Assembly (NCBI GenBank): GCA_016699325.1
Contig: CP064971.1
Coordinates: 1,116,001-1,180,000, forward strand
DNA: 64,000 nt
From: Methanolinea sp.
Lineage (GTDB): Archaea; Halobacteriota; Methanomicrobia; Methanomicrobiales; Methanospirillaceae
Direction: 5' to 3'
A model generated the notes under the pieces. The model was not told the origin of the DNA. It worked only from the letters and a program-made list of their open reading frames with translations, and ran no database searches. This document shows, piece after piece, positions 25,267 through 34,124 of the stretch; within the stretch, counting starts at the first letter, position 1; every line of letters starts with the position of its first letter. The position numbers and the translations under genes are program-made.

Positions 25267-25752
25267 TTATTCCTCCAGATCATCCTTTGTGAGAAACAAG
25301 AGCTCCTGACTTTTAATTCCTTTTTCCATCAAATCAACCTTTTGACCCTGGTATCGCCGTGCACAATACACTTTTCCCCCGAAACTGACCTCTTCCGGAC
25401 CCCCTGGTTCAGGGGGAGCAACCCGTGGAATTCTCCTCCGGAGCGCATGGAGCGTGCCGGACGTCGCTTTCGGGCGGAGCACGAGGGCATCGTTTCCTGC
25501 GACGGTGACTGTAGAAAGGGCGATCCGCAGATCGCGCTCTCCTCCCCGGGTGCACCGGAGAATGAGATGGCCCGGGCCCGAATCGATGACCGCAGGGCTG
25601 ATCATCGCAGCACGCACGTCCCCAAAGAGACTGGTGAGAGCGCAGGAGACAGCCTGGTAGAGTTCCTTCTGGTCGGCACCAATTCCCATCGGTTCGATGG
25701 TGGCAAGGATGTACCGTTTCTTCGTTCTGAGCGTGGGGGGAAGCGGTTTCAT
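25267..25752 (-). CDS. rnp2: Ribonuclease P protein component 2 (Pop5)
   Basis: The protein is 161 aa. PTLRTKKRYILATIEPMG at the N-terminus, then LGADQ-like GIGADQKELYQAVSCALT, and GHLILRCTRGGERDLRIAL followed by VTVAGNDALVLRPKATSG match archaeal Pop5. It pairs with Rpp30 to activate the catalytic RNA. The C-terminal ~35 residues extend beyond the core. Its start overlaps the Rpp30 stop (ATGA), so the two partner proteins are translationally coupled. Confidence 0.9.
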   Translation of the reverse strand: MKPLPPTLRTKKRYILATIEPMGIGADQKELYQAVSCALTSLFGDVRAAMISPAVIDSGPGHLILRCTRGGERDLRIALSTVTVAGNDALVLRPKATSGTLHALRRRIPRVAPPEPGGPEEVSFGGKVYCARRYQGQKVDLMEKGIKSQELLFLTKDDLEE

Positions 25753-26390
25753 GACACCACCCTGACCGGACCGGCAGGGGCAATAAGATGCCCGGCTGTG
25801 GCAAGAGCTTCCCAGGCATCACCCTCTTCCATCCCAAAGAGGCTGCAGAGGAGCACGATGTCATCAACTGACCGGAGATGGAGAACCGATCGGGCATTGC
25901 TTGATACGGTGAGGAGAAACCGGTAGCGGTTGTGGAGACGCATCAGCTCCGCGAACCTCCCCAGGGCACGCTGGCGGGGGGTTCCCGTGATATGGATGAG
26001 GGGAGAGATATCGATATCCACCGCTATACTCCGTTCTGCAGCAGACCGGGCACAGACGTGATCAAAGGACTGCTTCCTGGTCCGGTGGAGCCCCCGCAGC
26101 ACGTGCACTCCTCTGAGGTTCAGCACGGCACGGTTGAACCCTTTCTCTCCTGCTTCCACCATGACCAGAGACTGGCCATCACCACACTTACTCAGCCGGC
26201 CTGATACCGTCCGCACACTCTCCCCGCTGATGATAACCGCAGGGATGATCCTGACTCCCGCAACGGTGAGCGGGGCGGCACCTGGGACAACGAGAGTATC
26301 GAAACCAAGCTCCCGTGCCTCAACCGCCATCCGCCGGAGCGAAGAGTTGCCATCTGGATAGGGGTGGACACAGGCGTCTGCAACAGTCAT
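25749..26390 (-). CDS. rnp3: Ribonuclease P protein component 3 (Rpp30)
   Basis: The protein is 213 aa from ATG at 26390, a PHP-like TIM barrel. It starts MTVADACVHPYPDGNSSL and continues ARELGFDTLVVPG, then HVCARSAAERSIAVDIDISP and FLLTVSSNARSVLHLRS. It heterodimerises with Pop5. An upstream in-frame start at 26441 would overlap eL15 and is less likely. The 31-bp gap to eL15 and the overlap with pop5 place it in the same operon. Confidence 0.9.
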   Translation of the reverse strand: MTVADACVHPYPDGNSSLRRMAVEARELGFDTLVVPGAAPLTVAGVRIIPAVIISGESVRTVSGRLSKCGDGQSLVMVEAGEKGFNRAVLNLRGVHVLRGLHRTRKQSFDHVCARSAAERSIAVDIDISPLIHITGTPRQRALGRFAELMRLHNRYRFLLTVSSNARSVLHLRSVDDIVLLCSLFGMEEGDAWEALATAGHLIAPAGPVRVVS

Positions 26391-26421
26391 CAGTGAGAGG
26401 ATTGGAAAAATAAGGGATATC

Positions 26422-27012
26422 TTATTTGCCCAGGTTTCCATGTGACCTGATGCTCGGGCGGGTCTTTTCGGTTCCCCTGCCGCGGGTCATCATGCCGCGT
26501 CCCTTCCTCCCGGAGCTGGTCTTCCCGCGCTCGGCACGGCCACGGCTCGTTCCCTTCCCGATCCAGGCGAGCTGCTTGTCGGCAAGGACGGCGGGGTGAT
26601 GGGTATCGACCAGGATAACCTCGAACCACTTCTGCTTTCCGTCCTGCCCTACCCAGTAGGAGTTGAGGACTTCCATGTTCGGGTACCGCACGGAGGCCCG
26701 CTCTTCAGCCATGCGCTGCAGGCTCTTGGCCGGGGTGATGCGGTTCTTCCCCATCCGTATGGACCGGCGACCACGGACGTATCGCGATCTCCGGCGCCCT
26801 CCGCGGCGCACTTTTACCCGCACCACGGCAACCCCCTGTTTCGCCTTGTAGCCAAGGTTCCGGGCCCGGTCGATCCGGGTCGGGTGCTCGACCCTGACCA
26901 CGCTGCCCTCCCGCCGCCATACCTGCATCCGGTGCCACTGGAGGGCTTTTACCTCCGAGTCACCGGGCTTCTTCCATGCCTCACGTACGTAGGCATACAT
27001 CGATCTTGCCAT
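26422..27012 (-). CDS. rpl15e: Large ribosomal subunit protein eL15
   Basis: The protein is 196 aa, full length. It begins MARSMYAYVREAWKKPGDSE and contains HPTRIDRARNLGYKAKQG, VRRGGRRRSRYVRGRR and LNSYWVGQDGKQKWFEVI, ending in the basic SIRSHGNLGK. It is the first gene of the minus-strand operon that runs through RNase P subunits, proteasome alpha, SBDS, eL43, RpoP, Brix, Pcc1 and prefoldin beta. Confidence 0.97.
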   Translation of the reverse strand: MARSMYAYVREAWKKPGDSEVKALQWHRMQVWRREGSVVRVEHPTRIDRARNLGYKAKQGVAVVRVKVRRGGRRRSRYVRGRRSIRMGKNRITPAKSLQRMAEERASVRYPNMEVLNSYWVGQDGKQKWFEVILVDTHHPAVLADKQLAWIGKGTSRGRAERGKTSSGRKGRGMMTRGRGTEKTRPSIRSHGNLGK

Positions 27013-27079
27013 GTCAGATCACCATCAGGTTCAGCGCCAGATGCGCCACATTCCTTCACGGGACGGATCCCGTAAGACC

Positions 27080-27093
27080 TGTATATATCGGCA
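27080..27093 (-). promoter_or_regulatory. Probable promoter of the eL15-prefoldin operon
   Basis: On the minus strand ccgatatatacagg lies about 70 bp before the eL15 ATG, in the 120-bp gap behind moaC. It is the only TATA-like element in this GC-rich spacer. Confidence 0.5.
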
Positions 27094-27132
27094 GGGGGCT
27101 TCATAAAGCCATCCCCAGGACCTGCTTCTCGC

Positions 27133-27597
27133 TTACCCTTTGCGCTTCTCGAGCACCCGGATCGCCTCGATCCTCGTTACCGGATACTGGCCCTGCCCGT
27201 CTTTTTCAGCCGACTTCACCATGTCCCAGATGGTCAGGAGTGCAACTGATACACCGGTGAGCGCCTCCATTTCCACCCCGGTCTTTCCGACCGAACGCAC
27301 CGTGACGGTCACTTCGATCGCCTCCTCCTGCTGGTCGAAAGAGACCTCCACCGCGGTCACGGGAATGGTATGGCACATAGGTATCAAGCGGAATGTATCC
27401 TTCACCGCGAGCGTTGCGGCAACCTGCGCAGTCGCAAGCACGTTACCTTTGAGCGCCGTCCCGGACCGGATGGCCTCGAGGGTCTCCTTCCGGAGTATGA
27501 TCCTGCCTGCAGCGGTTGCTCCCCTTCGAACATCAGCTTTTGCGCCGACATCCACCATGTGGACCTTTTCATCCCTGATATGTGTAAACTCGACCAT
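27133..27597 (-). CDS. moaC: Cyclic pyranopterin monophosphate synthase
   Basis: The protein is 154 aa from ATG at 27597. HMVDVGAKADVRRGATAAGR, LIPMCHTIPVT and GVEMEALTGVSVALLTIWDM are the conserved substrate-pocket blocks, and the catalytic lysine lies in DMVKSAEKDGQGQYP. It acts in molybdopterin (molybdo-/tungstopterin) synthesis, needed in methanogens for formylmethanofuran and formate dehydrogenases. Its start codon shares one base with the stop of the upstream nnr gene. Confidence 0.95.
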   Translation of the reverse strand: MVEFTHIRDEKVHMVDVGAKADVRRGATAAGRIILRKETLEAIRSGTALKGNVLATAQVAATLAVKDTFRLIPMCHTIPVTAVEVSFDQQEEAIEVTVTVRSVGKTGVEMEALTGVSVALLTIWDMVKSAEKDGQGQYPVTRIEAIRVLEKRKG

Positions 27598-29021
27598 TAC
27601 CTGTCTCCTTTCCCGAAGAGCTCGAGCGCGATTTGTGCCGGCAGGTCGCTTGCCAGCATCCCCCCGGCACATTCCCGTTCGATCGCCATGCCTGCCCTGC
27701 CGTTCACGTAGGCAGCAATGCAGGCGGCATCGAAAGCCGGCAGCTGGACGAAGAGGGCTGCGGAAACCCCTGCAAGGACATCCCCGGTCCCCCCTACGGT
27801 CATCAGGGGGGTCCCGGTACGGTTGAACCTGACCCGGGCTCCATCGCTGATGATATCGACCGGGCCTTTGAGCAGCGTTGTTCCGGGGATTCCCGACCCC
27901 CTGACCATACGTGCACGCCCGATGAGGTCGCCCCCGACGCGGTTCCCGGTCATCCGCTCAAACTCGCCTGCATGCGGTGTGTATATCGCCTCCCCGGCCC
28001 GGGGTAGCGGGGTGCGGAGGGCATCTGCATCGAAGACTGCCTTGTCGCAATGTGGAGCAAGGGCCCGGATCACGTGGTGGCTCTGGTCGCCAAGCCCCGG
28101 TCCCATCACCACCACGTCGGCACGGTCGATGAGCCTGAGGATCTGCCCGATGTGCTCGGCCTCGATTATGGTGCCTTCAAGCGGTTCATAGATGAGGTCA
28201 GGCACAGGTTCGAAGACAGGCGATGCGATCCGGACGAGGTCTGCCCCGGCCCGGAGCGCCCCGAGCCCGCAGAGATACGGGGCTCCCTGGTATGGCCCTC
28301 CCCCCACCACCAGCACTTCCCCGCCGTTTCCTTTGTGGGCATCAGGCCGCCTCTTCTTCAATACCAGGAGGTCGCCGGGCCCGGTGAAGACCTCGGCTTC
28401 GAGAGGAATGCCGATCCCCGCGACCCGTGAACCTTCCACCTTTGGCCTGTGGAAGGCGAGGATCACATCGGTCCGGATTCCTGGGGTGGGGATATCGGCG
28501 CTGATGACCGTTGCCGGGGAGCCGGCCGTCAGATCCACGCAGGTCCGGACCGGTTCTCTCAACGCACCTGACAGCCCGGTGCCGAGCAGCGCATCAACAA
28601 TGACCTCTGCCTGCGAGAACAGGGCGCGGAGCTCCATGACATCTTCCCTGCAGGTGACCGGATATATTGAGACCCGGCAGTGGGAGAGAACCCCGAGCTG
28701 GCTTGCCGTCTCGGCAGTCATCCCTGCTCCGGAAACGACCACCACATGCGGTCCGAGATCCTGCAGGTAGCGTGCAGCAACCATGCCATCGCCACCGTTG
28801 TTTCCCCTGCCGCAGAGGATCAGAACCTGGTTCCCGCCGGTAGCCCTGACCGATTCAGCGAGGGCCCGGCCGGCTCCCTCCATCAGCTGCAGCGCGGTGA
28901 GTCCCAGTGCCCGGGCGTTTGCATCCACCACCCGCATCCGCTCGTTGCTGATCAGCCCGGTTTCGGCAAATTCCTCCATCCCATGCGGAAGAGGGTCCAG
29001 CCCCTGGTTCAGGTGCCTCAT
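27597..29021 (-). CDS. nnr: Bifunctional NAD(P)H-hydrate epimerase / ADP-dependent dehydratase
   Basis: The protein is 474 aa. The N-terminal YjeF_N epimerase domain (VLILCGRGNNGGDGMVAARYL, VIVDALLGTGLSG) is fused to the C-terminal carbohydrate-kinase-like dehydratase domain (VLVVGGGPYQGAPYLCGLGA, YTPHAGEFERMTG, LMTVGGTGDVLAGVSA). It repairs hydrated NADH/NADPH in the cytoplasm. The translated start is ATG at 29021; another ATG at residue 15 is possible. Translational coupling with moaC has no evident functional reason. Confidence 0.94.
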   Translation of the reverse strand: MRHLNQGLDPLPHGMEEFAETGLISNERMRVVDANARALGLTALQLMEGAGRALAESVRATGGNQVLILCGRGNNGGDGMVAARYLQDLGPHVVVVSGAGMTAETASQLGVLSHCRVSIYPVTCREDVMELRALFSQAEVIVDALLGTGLSGALREPVRTCVDLTAGSPATVISADIPTPGIRTDVILAFHRPKVEGSRVAGIGIPLEAEVFTGPGDLLVLKKRRPDAHKGNGGEVLVVGGGPYQGAPYLCGLGALRAGADLVRIASPVFEPVPDLIYEPLEGTIIEAEHIGQILRLIDRADVVVMGPGLGDQSHHVIRALAPHCDKAVFDADALRTPLPRAGEAIYTPHAGEFERMTGNRVGGDLIGRARMVRGSGIPGTTLLKGPVDIISDGARVRFNRTGTPLMTVGGTGDVLAGVSAALFVQLPAFDAACIAAYVNGRAGMAIERECAGGMLASDLPAQIALELFGKGDR

Positions 29022-29165
29022 GAAACTCCCTGGTGTGCAAGAGCATCTGGCGGCAGTGCTTATGAATTATGAGGCAGCACCGGGGTTCACAAACCCGGGA
29101 AGTGTTCCCGTGGCGATGAAACAGCCGAACGCCAACATTTTTGACCGGATCCGCAAATTACTAGA

Positions 29166-30566
29166 ATGATGGGACTTTCTGAGGACGTTCGGGCAGCGGT
29201 GCAGGAGATCTCCTCGCATCCCGAAGCAACCATCATATCCCACATCGATGCGGACGGGATATCCGGCGAGGCGATTCTCGCGCAGGCCCTCGCCAGGGAA
29301 GGTATACGGACGACCTCGGTCTTTGTCCGCCAGCTTGAGCCGCTGACCATGCGGCAGGTGCCCATGGACGACTCGTTCAAGATCTTCTGCGACCTCGGTG
29401 CCGGTCAGCAGAACCTGCTCGAGGGGTACGGGCTCTCGAACGAAGAAGTGCTGATCATCGACCACCACGTGAGCCAGGACTGCGGGACCGCCTACCAGCA
29501 GGTCAACTGCCTGCCCTACGGCCACACCAAGCTTGCTGCTGCCGGGGTTGCCTACCTGGTGGCAAAGGAACTGGATGCCTCCAATGCAGACCTGGCCCCC
29601 CTCGCGGTGATCGGGAACATCGGTGACATGATGGCACGTGAGGACTGTGGCCTGGTGGGCCTGGCCCGCGAGATCGCGAGGGAAGGGGCATCCCAGGGCC
29701 TGATCGAGATCCGGGAGCGCGATCTCAACTGCTACGGCATTTCAACCCGCCCACTCCATGTTTGTCTCTCGTACAACGACGATCCCTTCATCCCGGGCAT
29801 CAGCAATAATGCCCCCGGGGCTATGAAGTTCCTCCAGCGGCTTGGCATCCCGCTCCGTGACCCGGTTAAGGGCATGCTGGTATGGGAGGAGGTGCCCGAT
29901 GAGCACCGGAGACGGGTCACCAGCGCGCTTGCCCAGCAGCTTCTTGCTCACGGAGAAGGTATCTCCCGCCTCTTTGCCGAATCGTACATCTTCCCCGGTG
30001 AGCCGGAACGCACCCCGCTCCGGAACGCCCAGGAGTTCGCGACTCTTTTGAACTCCTGCGGGCGGTGGTCACGACCCAGCGTGGGAGGCTCCATCTGTCG
30101 CGGCGACCGTGGTGTCGCCTACCGGCAGGCCGAACACATGCTAACCAACCATCGCGCCGCTATACGTGATCTCCTCCAGTACATCCTTGAGGCGGGGGTG
30201 ACCGAGCTCTCCCACCTCCAGTTCATCCATGTCGGCGACCGGTATCCGGATACCATCGTGGGCATCGGTGCCGGGATGGCGCTCTCGAAACTGAACATGG
30301 ACAAGCCCATCCTGATCATGGTGGAGCAGCCCGATGACCCGAACCTGACCAAGGTCTCCATGCGGACTACGGAACGGGTCGTTGAACGGGGAATCGACCT
30401 CCAGCAGGCCATCGTTGACGCTTCGGCCGCGCTGGGGGGTGCAGGGGGTGGGCACCGGATCGCCGCAGGGGCCTTCATCCCACGGGAATCAGAACAGGAG
30501 TTTGTGATACGTGTCAACGAAGTGCTCGCCGGACAGTATGCAGGCGCAGGTGCAGGTCATCGCTGA
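29166..30566 (+). CDS. DHH-family RecJ-like phosphoesterase
   Basis: The protein is 466 aa. The N-terminal motif ISHIDADGISGEAILAQAL, FCDLGAGQQNLLE and LIIDHHVSQD give the DHH metal-binding residues, and a C-terminal DHHA1-like motif GGAGGGHRIAAGAFIP closes the protein. Archaeal members act as 5'-3' single-strand nucleases associated with replication or repair (GAN/RecJ). It is the first gene of a plus-strand set continuing through PUA protein, NAC and TrmI, each overlapping the next. Confidence 0.9.
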   Translation: MMGLSEDVRAAVQEISSHPEATIISHIDADGISGEAILAQALAREGIRTTSVFVRQLEPLTMRQVPMDDSFKIFCDLGAGQQNLLEGYGLSNEEVLIIDHHVSQDCGTAYQQVNCLPYGHTKLAAAGVAYLVAKELDASNADLAPLAVIGNIGDMMAREDCGLVGLAREIAREGASQGLIEIRERDLNCYGISTRPLHVCLSYNDDPFIPGISNNAPGAMKFLQRLGIPLRDPVKGMLVWEEVPDEHRRRVTSALAQQLLAHGEGISRLFAESYIFPGEPERTPLRNAQEFATLLNSCGRWSRPSVGGSICRGDRGVAYRQAEHMLTNHRAAIRDLLQYILEAGVTELSHLQFIHVGDRYPDTIVGIGAGMALSKLNMDKPILIMVEQPDDPNLTKVSMRTTERVVERGIDLQQAIVDASAALGGAGGGHRIAAGAFIPRESEQEFVIRVNEVLAGQYAGAGAGHR

Positions 30567-30984
30567 TTTCCAGTTCGGACGGGGGGCTGGAAGAGCGCTT
30601 TTCCCTGACGGTTGCAACTTCATCCTCTCCCGGACCGGGAGGGTCCGACAGGTCAGCCTCGGAGGAAAACGGCTGGTAACGGTCAGGGCTATGGATGGGA
30701 AGTTCACGCTCGGGATAGACGGAGCCCTGAGGCTCCTTGCCGCTCTCCCTCCGCCCGCTTACCGGGTAGTGGTGCTCGACGAGGTTGCCGAGTTCATCAG
30801 GGAGGGGAAGAACGCGTTTGCAAAACACGTTGTCGCTGCAGATGCCGGTATCCGATCCGGCGACGAAGTGATGGTGGTGACGGGCAACGATGAGCTCCTT
30901 GCGACCGGATCGGCGGTTCTCTCTGGCAGGGAGATGCTTTGCTTTAATTACGGTGTAGCGGTAAAAGTACGGCAGGGAAGGTGA
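30511..30984 (+). CDS. PUA-domain protein
   Basis: The protein is 157 aa from GTG at 30511 (AGGAG about 10 bases upstream), or 148 aa from ATG at 30538. The C-terminal ~75 residues form a PUA RNA-binding domain: VVLDEVAEFIREGKNAFAKH, DAGIRSGDEVMVVTGND, LLATGSAVLSGREM. The N-terminal part resembles the pre-PUA region. It overlaps the RecJ-like gene and ends 4 bp inside the NAC gene. An RNA or ribosome-linked role is suggested by the domain and by the TrmI and NAC neighbours. Confidence 0.85.
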   Translation: MSTKCSPDSMQAQVQVIADFQFGRGAGRALFPDGCNFILSRTGRVRQVSLGGKRLVTVRAMDGKFTLGIDGALRLLAALPPPAYRVVVLDEVAEFIREGKNAFAKHVVAADAGIRSGDEVMVVTGNDELLATGSAVLSGREMLCFNYGVAVKVRQGR

Positions 30985-31328
30985 GCGACATGATGCCCGG
31001 AAACATAAATCCCAGGAAAATGAAGCAGATGATGAAACAGTTAGGGATGCAGGTGGAGCCGATCAACGATGTCAGCCGTATCGTGATCGAAACCCCGAGA
31101 GGGAATTATATCTTCGATACTGCCGAAGTGACCGCCATGACCATGCAGGGGGTCACCACCTACCAGATTGCGGGTCATCCCCGGTTCGAAGAACATGCAC
31201 CCGCAATACCCGAGGACGATGTCCTGCTTGTAGCCGAACAGGCAGGGGTTTCCCCCGATGCAGCCCGCGAGGCGCTCATCGTCTGCCGGGGAGATATCGC
31301 CGAGGCGATCCTGAAGGTCTCGAAATGA
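30981..31328 (+). CDS. nac: Nascent polypeptide-associated complex protein (archaeal NAC)
   Basis: The protein is 115 aa. The N-terminal NAC domain contains INPRKMKQMMKQLGMQVEP and ETPRGNYIFDTAEVTAMTMQ. The C-terminal UBA-like helices contain LLVAEQAGVSPDAAREALIV and GDIAEAILKVSK. It forms a homodimer at the ribosome exit tunnel. ATGA overlaps on both sides (PUA protein and TrmI) mark an operon. Confidence 0.95.
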   Translation: MSDMMPGNINPRKMKQMMKQLGMQVEPINDVSRIVIETPRGNYIFDTAEVTAMTMQGVTTYQIAGHPRFEEHAPAIPEDDVLLVAEQAGVSPDAAREALIVCRGDIAEAILKVSK

Positions 31329-32050
31329 TCGGGCCGGGAAAGCGGGTCCTGCTGGTAGGCGAGGGCAGGACCTTCTTTGTCCGGAGCGGGACCGGGATGT
31401 TCTCCACGGACCGGGGAGTCATCGATCTCGATGCGGTTGGGATGGCATCGGCCGGGGATACGATCGAATCGCATACCGGTCATTTGTTCCGGGTGCTCAT
31501 CCCCCGGGCCCCGGACTATTTTGAGCATGCAAAACGGACCGGGGCACCCATGCTTCCCAGGGACATCGGGCTGGTGATCGCCCTGACCGGGATGAACCGG
31601 AACGATGTGGTGCTCGATGCCGGAACGGGCAGCGGTATTTCCGCGATCTTTTTCGGAGGAGTTGCAAAAAAGGTGGTGACCTACGAGACGCGGGAGGACT
31701 TCGCCCGGGTTGCTGCCGAGAATATCAGGGAGGCCGGTCTTGCCAATGTCGAGGTCATCCCGGGTGATGTCCTTGCTGCAGAAGATCTCTTTGATATCGT
31801 CCATTACGACATGACCATCGGTCCGGAGCATGTCCGCCATGCCCATTCCCTGCTTCGCCCCGGAGGCTACCTTGCCTGCTATACCCCGTTCATCGAGCAT
31901 CTCTGTATCGTGCTGGAAACGGCAGAAGGGCTCTTTTCATCGGTGAGAGCGGTAGAATGCATCGAGCGGGAGATGACCCGCTCGAAGCGGGGGACGCGGC
32001 CATCGACGCGGGTTGGACATTCGGGATACCTTACCATCGCGAGGAAGTGA
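31325..32050 (+). CDS. trmI: tRNA (adenine-N1)-methyltransferase TrmI
   Basis: The protein is 241 aa. The N-terminal TrmI beta domain (GKRVLLVGEGRTFFVRSGTG) is followed by a Rossmann fold with DVVLDAGTGSGISAIFFGG (motif I) and VVTYETREDFARVAAENI. Archaeal homologs methylate A57/A58 in the T-loop of tRNA. It overlaps NAC by 4 bp and is the last gene of this operon. The following 186 bp to 32236 show only a T-run near 32095. Confidence 0.94.
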   Translation: MIGPGKRVLLVGEGRTFFVRSGTGMFSTDRGVIDLDAVGMASAGDTIESHTGHLFRVLIPRAPDYFEHAKRTGAPMLPRDIGLVIALTGMNRNDVVLDAGTGSGISAIFFGGVAKKVVTYETREDFARVAAENIREAGLANVEVIPGDVLAAEDLFDIVHYDMTIGPEHVRHAHSLLRPGGYLACYTPFIEHLCIVLETAEGLFSSVRAVECIEREMTRSKRGTRPSTRVGHSGYLTIARK

Positions 32051-32236
32051 TGGGCATACCGTCCCTGACTGAGATTAACGAGCATCGGGATTGTGTTTTT
32101 TTTCCATTGTCGGACAGTGAGAAATCCGGTCAGAGTCCCTTTGTTTTCTAACTCAAGGTGATACCAATCCAATTTCCTGTCCAATAGATTAATGAAGGAT
32201 CGCATCAACCGGTGTATCGAAAAGAGCGTTTTGACC

Positions 32237-32758
32237 ATGGCTACGAAAACAGTCATTCTCGCAGTATGCCTTGTATGTCTCGCGATACTGTCGGTTGCAG
32301 AAGTTGCTGCATTCCAATTTTCGGGTGAAACCATCGCTCCTCCGTTCTTTAACAAAGTTGAAACGTCCAGCACCACGAATCTCAAGATAGCATCCATGAC
32401 GACAGAGCTTGGTAATCGCTTTATCATTGGGGGTTCCAAAGGTGGAATCGAGATCCACAACAATGTGCAGGTAAGTTCCTATAGCTACGCAGTTCCCTCG
32501 AAGGGTTCGGTATCTGCGTTCATAAAAGGCACAATCATGGAGGGGAGCAATGCGACTGCCAGTTATGGTTTACAACCTCAGATTTACTCCAGTTACCCTA
32601 ACGGAAAACAGATTGCATTGGAAGGGATGGACAACAATGTTGAGAAATCATCGGGACTCGTCATGACCCTGGAATTTTATAACTCCCATTCGATGAGCGG
32701 GGATATTATCTCGTTTTCAAAGTCCATGAGCTATAATTCTGTTCTGAGCGGTTCGTGA
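32237..32758 (+). CDS. Short secreted member of the multicopy family
   Basis: The protein is 174 aa from ATG at 32237. A Sec signal peptide (VILAVCLVCLAILSVAEVAA) is followed by only the C-terminal module of the family: FFNKVETSSTTNLKIASM, GNRFIIGGSKGGIEIHNNV, AVPSKGSVSAFIKGTIMEGS and SMSGDIISFSKSMSYNS, aligning with the second half of the array proteins. It lacks the N-terminal half with the VREVQGLS block. Function is unknown; it is probably extracellular. The next family gene begins about 150 bp downstream. Confidence 0.75.
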   Translation: MATKTVILAVCLVCLAILSVAEVAAFQFSGETIAPPFFNKVETSSTTNLKIASMTTELGNRFIIGGSKGGIEIHNNVQVSSYSYAVPSKGSVSAFIKGTIMEGSNATASYGLQPQIYSSYPNGKQIALEGMDNNVEKSSGLVMTLEFYNSHSMSGDIISFSKSMSYNSVLSGS

Positions 32759-32827
32759 TTGGAGAGAATTTCTCTTTATCTCCTTTAGACGGTTTGTTTC
32801 ATGGAGAAGGATATGCAAATAAAACAG

Positions 32828-32843
32828 GAAAGGATTTAATTCA
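32828..32843 (+). promoter_or_regulatory. Putative promoter of the 32905 gene
   Basis: ggaaaggatttaattc lies about 62-77 bp before the ATG at 32905. It resembles the ggaaaggtttataaat promoter of the array genes in sequence and spacing. Confidence 0.45.
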
Positions 32844-32904
32844 ATTTTCCCCAGCTGTTTATGGATGCTGTGTGAGTATATCAGCAGTAACTAATGGAGG
32901 ATGC

Positions 32905-33705
32905 ATGAAAAAACCAATAACCGTTTTTCTTGGAATTTGTATCTTTCTGTGCGGATTTGCACTGGCAGACCCAGGGATCTGCCAGGTCAGAGAAGTGCAA
33001 GGGCTCTCCATCCAGACAACAGTGATTGGAGTAGGAAACTTTGACCAGAAGAGCGAGGTCGTCATCAGCAGTTCTTCAGGAACGTCCTTGAGCGACATGC
33101 CCCCCCTTGGAGCTTCATCCGTCGTGTATCAGAGTGTCTATACCGAAGACACCCATAGCGCCGGTAACGGGTATATTTCCTATGACAAGAGCTTTGAGGT
33201 CAACACGGCAGAGAGACTGAACGGGCAATATAACATCGAATCTACCAGGCAGATAACGTACCTTGGCATCGATGCCGGTTCGATCTATTCGTCAGAATAC
33301 CTGATGACAAGCGGCGCAGGTACTTCACAGAATGCCGCAAACCGGATGCTCTGTCCGTTCGGCACTGGTGGCTCCATTGGGGCATTCTGCAATATGGTAG
33401 AGACGGGCAGTACATTCACCTTGAGTGTCGCCAATGTTGCCACTACAGCGAATAACCGGTTCATAACTAAGAGCGCCGACACCCCGGTTGAGACGAATTA
33501 CCACATCCTTGTGACAGAGTATACACCAGGAGTCCCTTCGAAAGGGACGGTCGCGGCCTTCATCAGGGGGACGATCAAAGAGGGGATGAATGGAGCCCCG
33601 GACAACCTCGGAGAAGAATCCTCGTTTGAGGATCGCACGGAACTTATCGGGGAGATATTCACCTTCGACAAGAAGATGCACTACCAGTCTGGCTTCGGTC
33701 CCTGA
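32905..33705 (+). CDS. Diverged full-length secreted family member
   Basis: The protein is 266 aa. The start is ATG at 32905 after TGGAGGATGC; the frame is open further upstream but the signal peptide KKPITVFLGICIFLCGFALA begins here. It aligns along its whole length with the array: DPGICQVREVQGLSIQTTVI, YISYDKSFEV, YLGIDAGSIYSSEY, MLCPFG...AFCNMVETGSTF, PSKGTVAAFIRGTIKEG. The two-cysteine block (LCPFG / FCN) is kept, and the mature N-terminus has an extra cysteine. Beta-rich, no membrane anchor. Function is unknown; it is probably a secreted or cell-envelope structural protein. It looks like the diverged founder next to the recently amplified array. Confidence 0.8.
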   Translation: MKKPITVFLGICIFLCGFALADPGICQVREVQGLSIQTTVIGVGNFDQKSEVVISSSSGTSLSDMPPLGASSVVYQSVYTEDTHSAGNGYISYDKSFEVNTAERLNGQYNIESTRQITYLGIDAGSIYSSEYLMTSGAGTSQNAANRMLCPFGTGGSIGAFCNMVETGSTFTLSVANVATTANNRFITKSADTPVETNYHILVTEYTPGVPSKGTVAAFIRGTIKEGMNGAPDNLGEESSFEDRTELIGEIFTFDKKMHYQSGFGP

Positions 33706-33713
33706 AGGAGCCG

Positions 33714-33765
33714 GATGAAAACGGGGAAACCCAGTTTTCCTGGTTTTCACCTTTTTTTTTTTCCT
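33714..33765 (+). terminator. T-tract terminator after the 32905 gene
   Basis: gatgaaaacggg and ccagttttcctggttttcac give alternative short stems directly followed by a run of 11 T. The remaining 33766-34040 contains no gene I can recognise. Confidence 0.55.
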
Positions 33766-34087
33766 GCACTGGATAATAATCAATCTTCCAGGAGTGTTCT
33801 CGATATTTTTTCCTGGAAGACCGTGCAGGGAGAATGTACTGTGTGCTTTCACCCCCTATTCGGTAGGAAACTACGTTACCTTTCTTGTCCTGGTTGCCGG
33901 CTGGAAGTCCTGCTTTCAGATGTACATTGAATGGCTGGGGCCAGGATATATTCAAAAATCGTGTTTGTCCAGGCCGCCCCGATGGATTGAATTTAACCTC
34001 GCGGTTATAGGATTTCCTGCAGGGTTCGATAAATGAACCGCTGTGATCATTATTTTTTAAAAACATAGTCCTGCACGTTATCTAATG

Positions 34088-34105
34088 GTGCTGAGAGTAT
34101 CAGCA
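34088..34105 (+). promoter_or_regulatory. Leader hairpin of array copy 1
   Basis: gctgagagtatcagc (34090-34104) with flanking bases forms a stem gtgctga/tcagcat with loop gagta, about 20 bp before the ATG at 34125. It is the same hairpin as in copies 2-5, although the sequence between it and the start differs (GTTGGAG rather than TAGGAGG). A TATA-like attttttaaaaac lies near 34052. Confidence 0.7.
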
Positions 34106-34124
34106 TGCATGTTGGAGAATACAT

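Noticed and set aside
26390..26441. Longer Rpp30 start at 26441
   Set aside because: It would overlap eL15 coding sequence and adds a hydrophobic extension not expected for Rpp30; ATG 26390 begins with the conserved family start.
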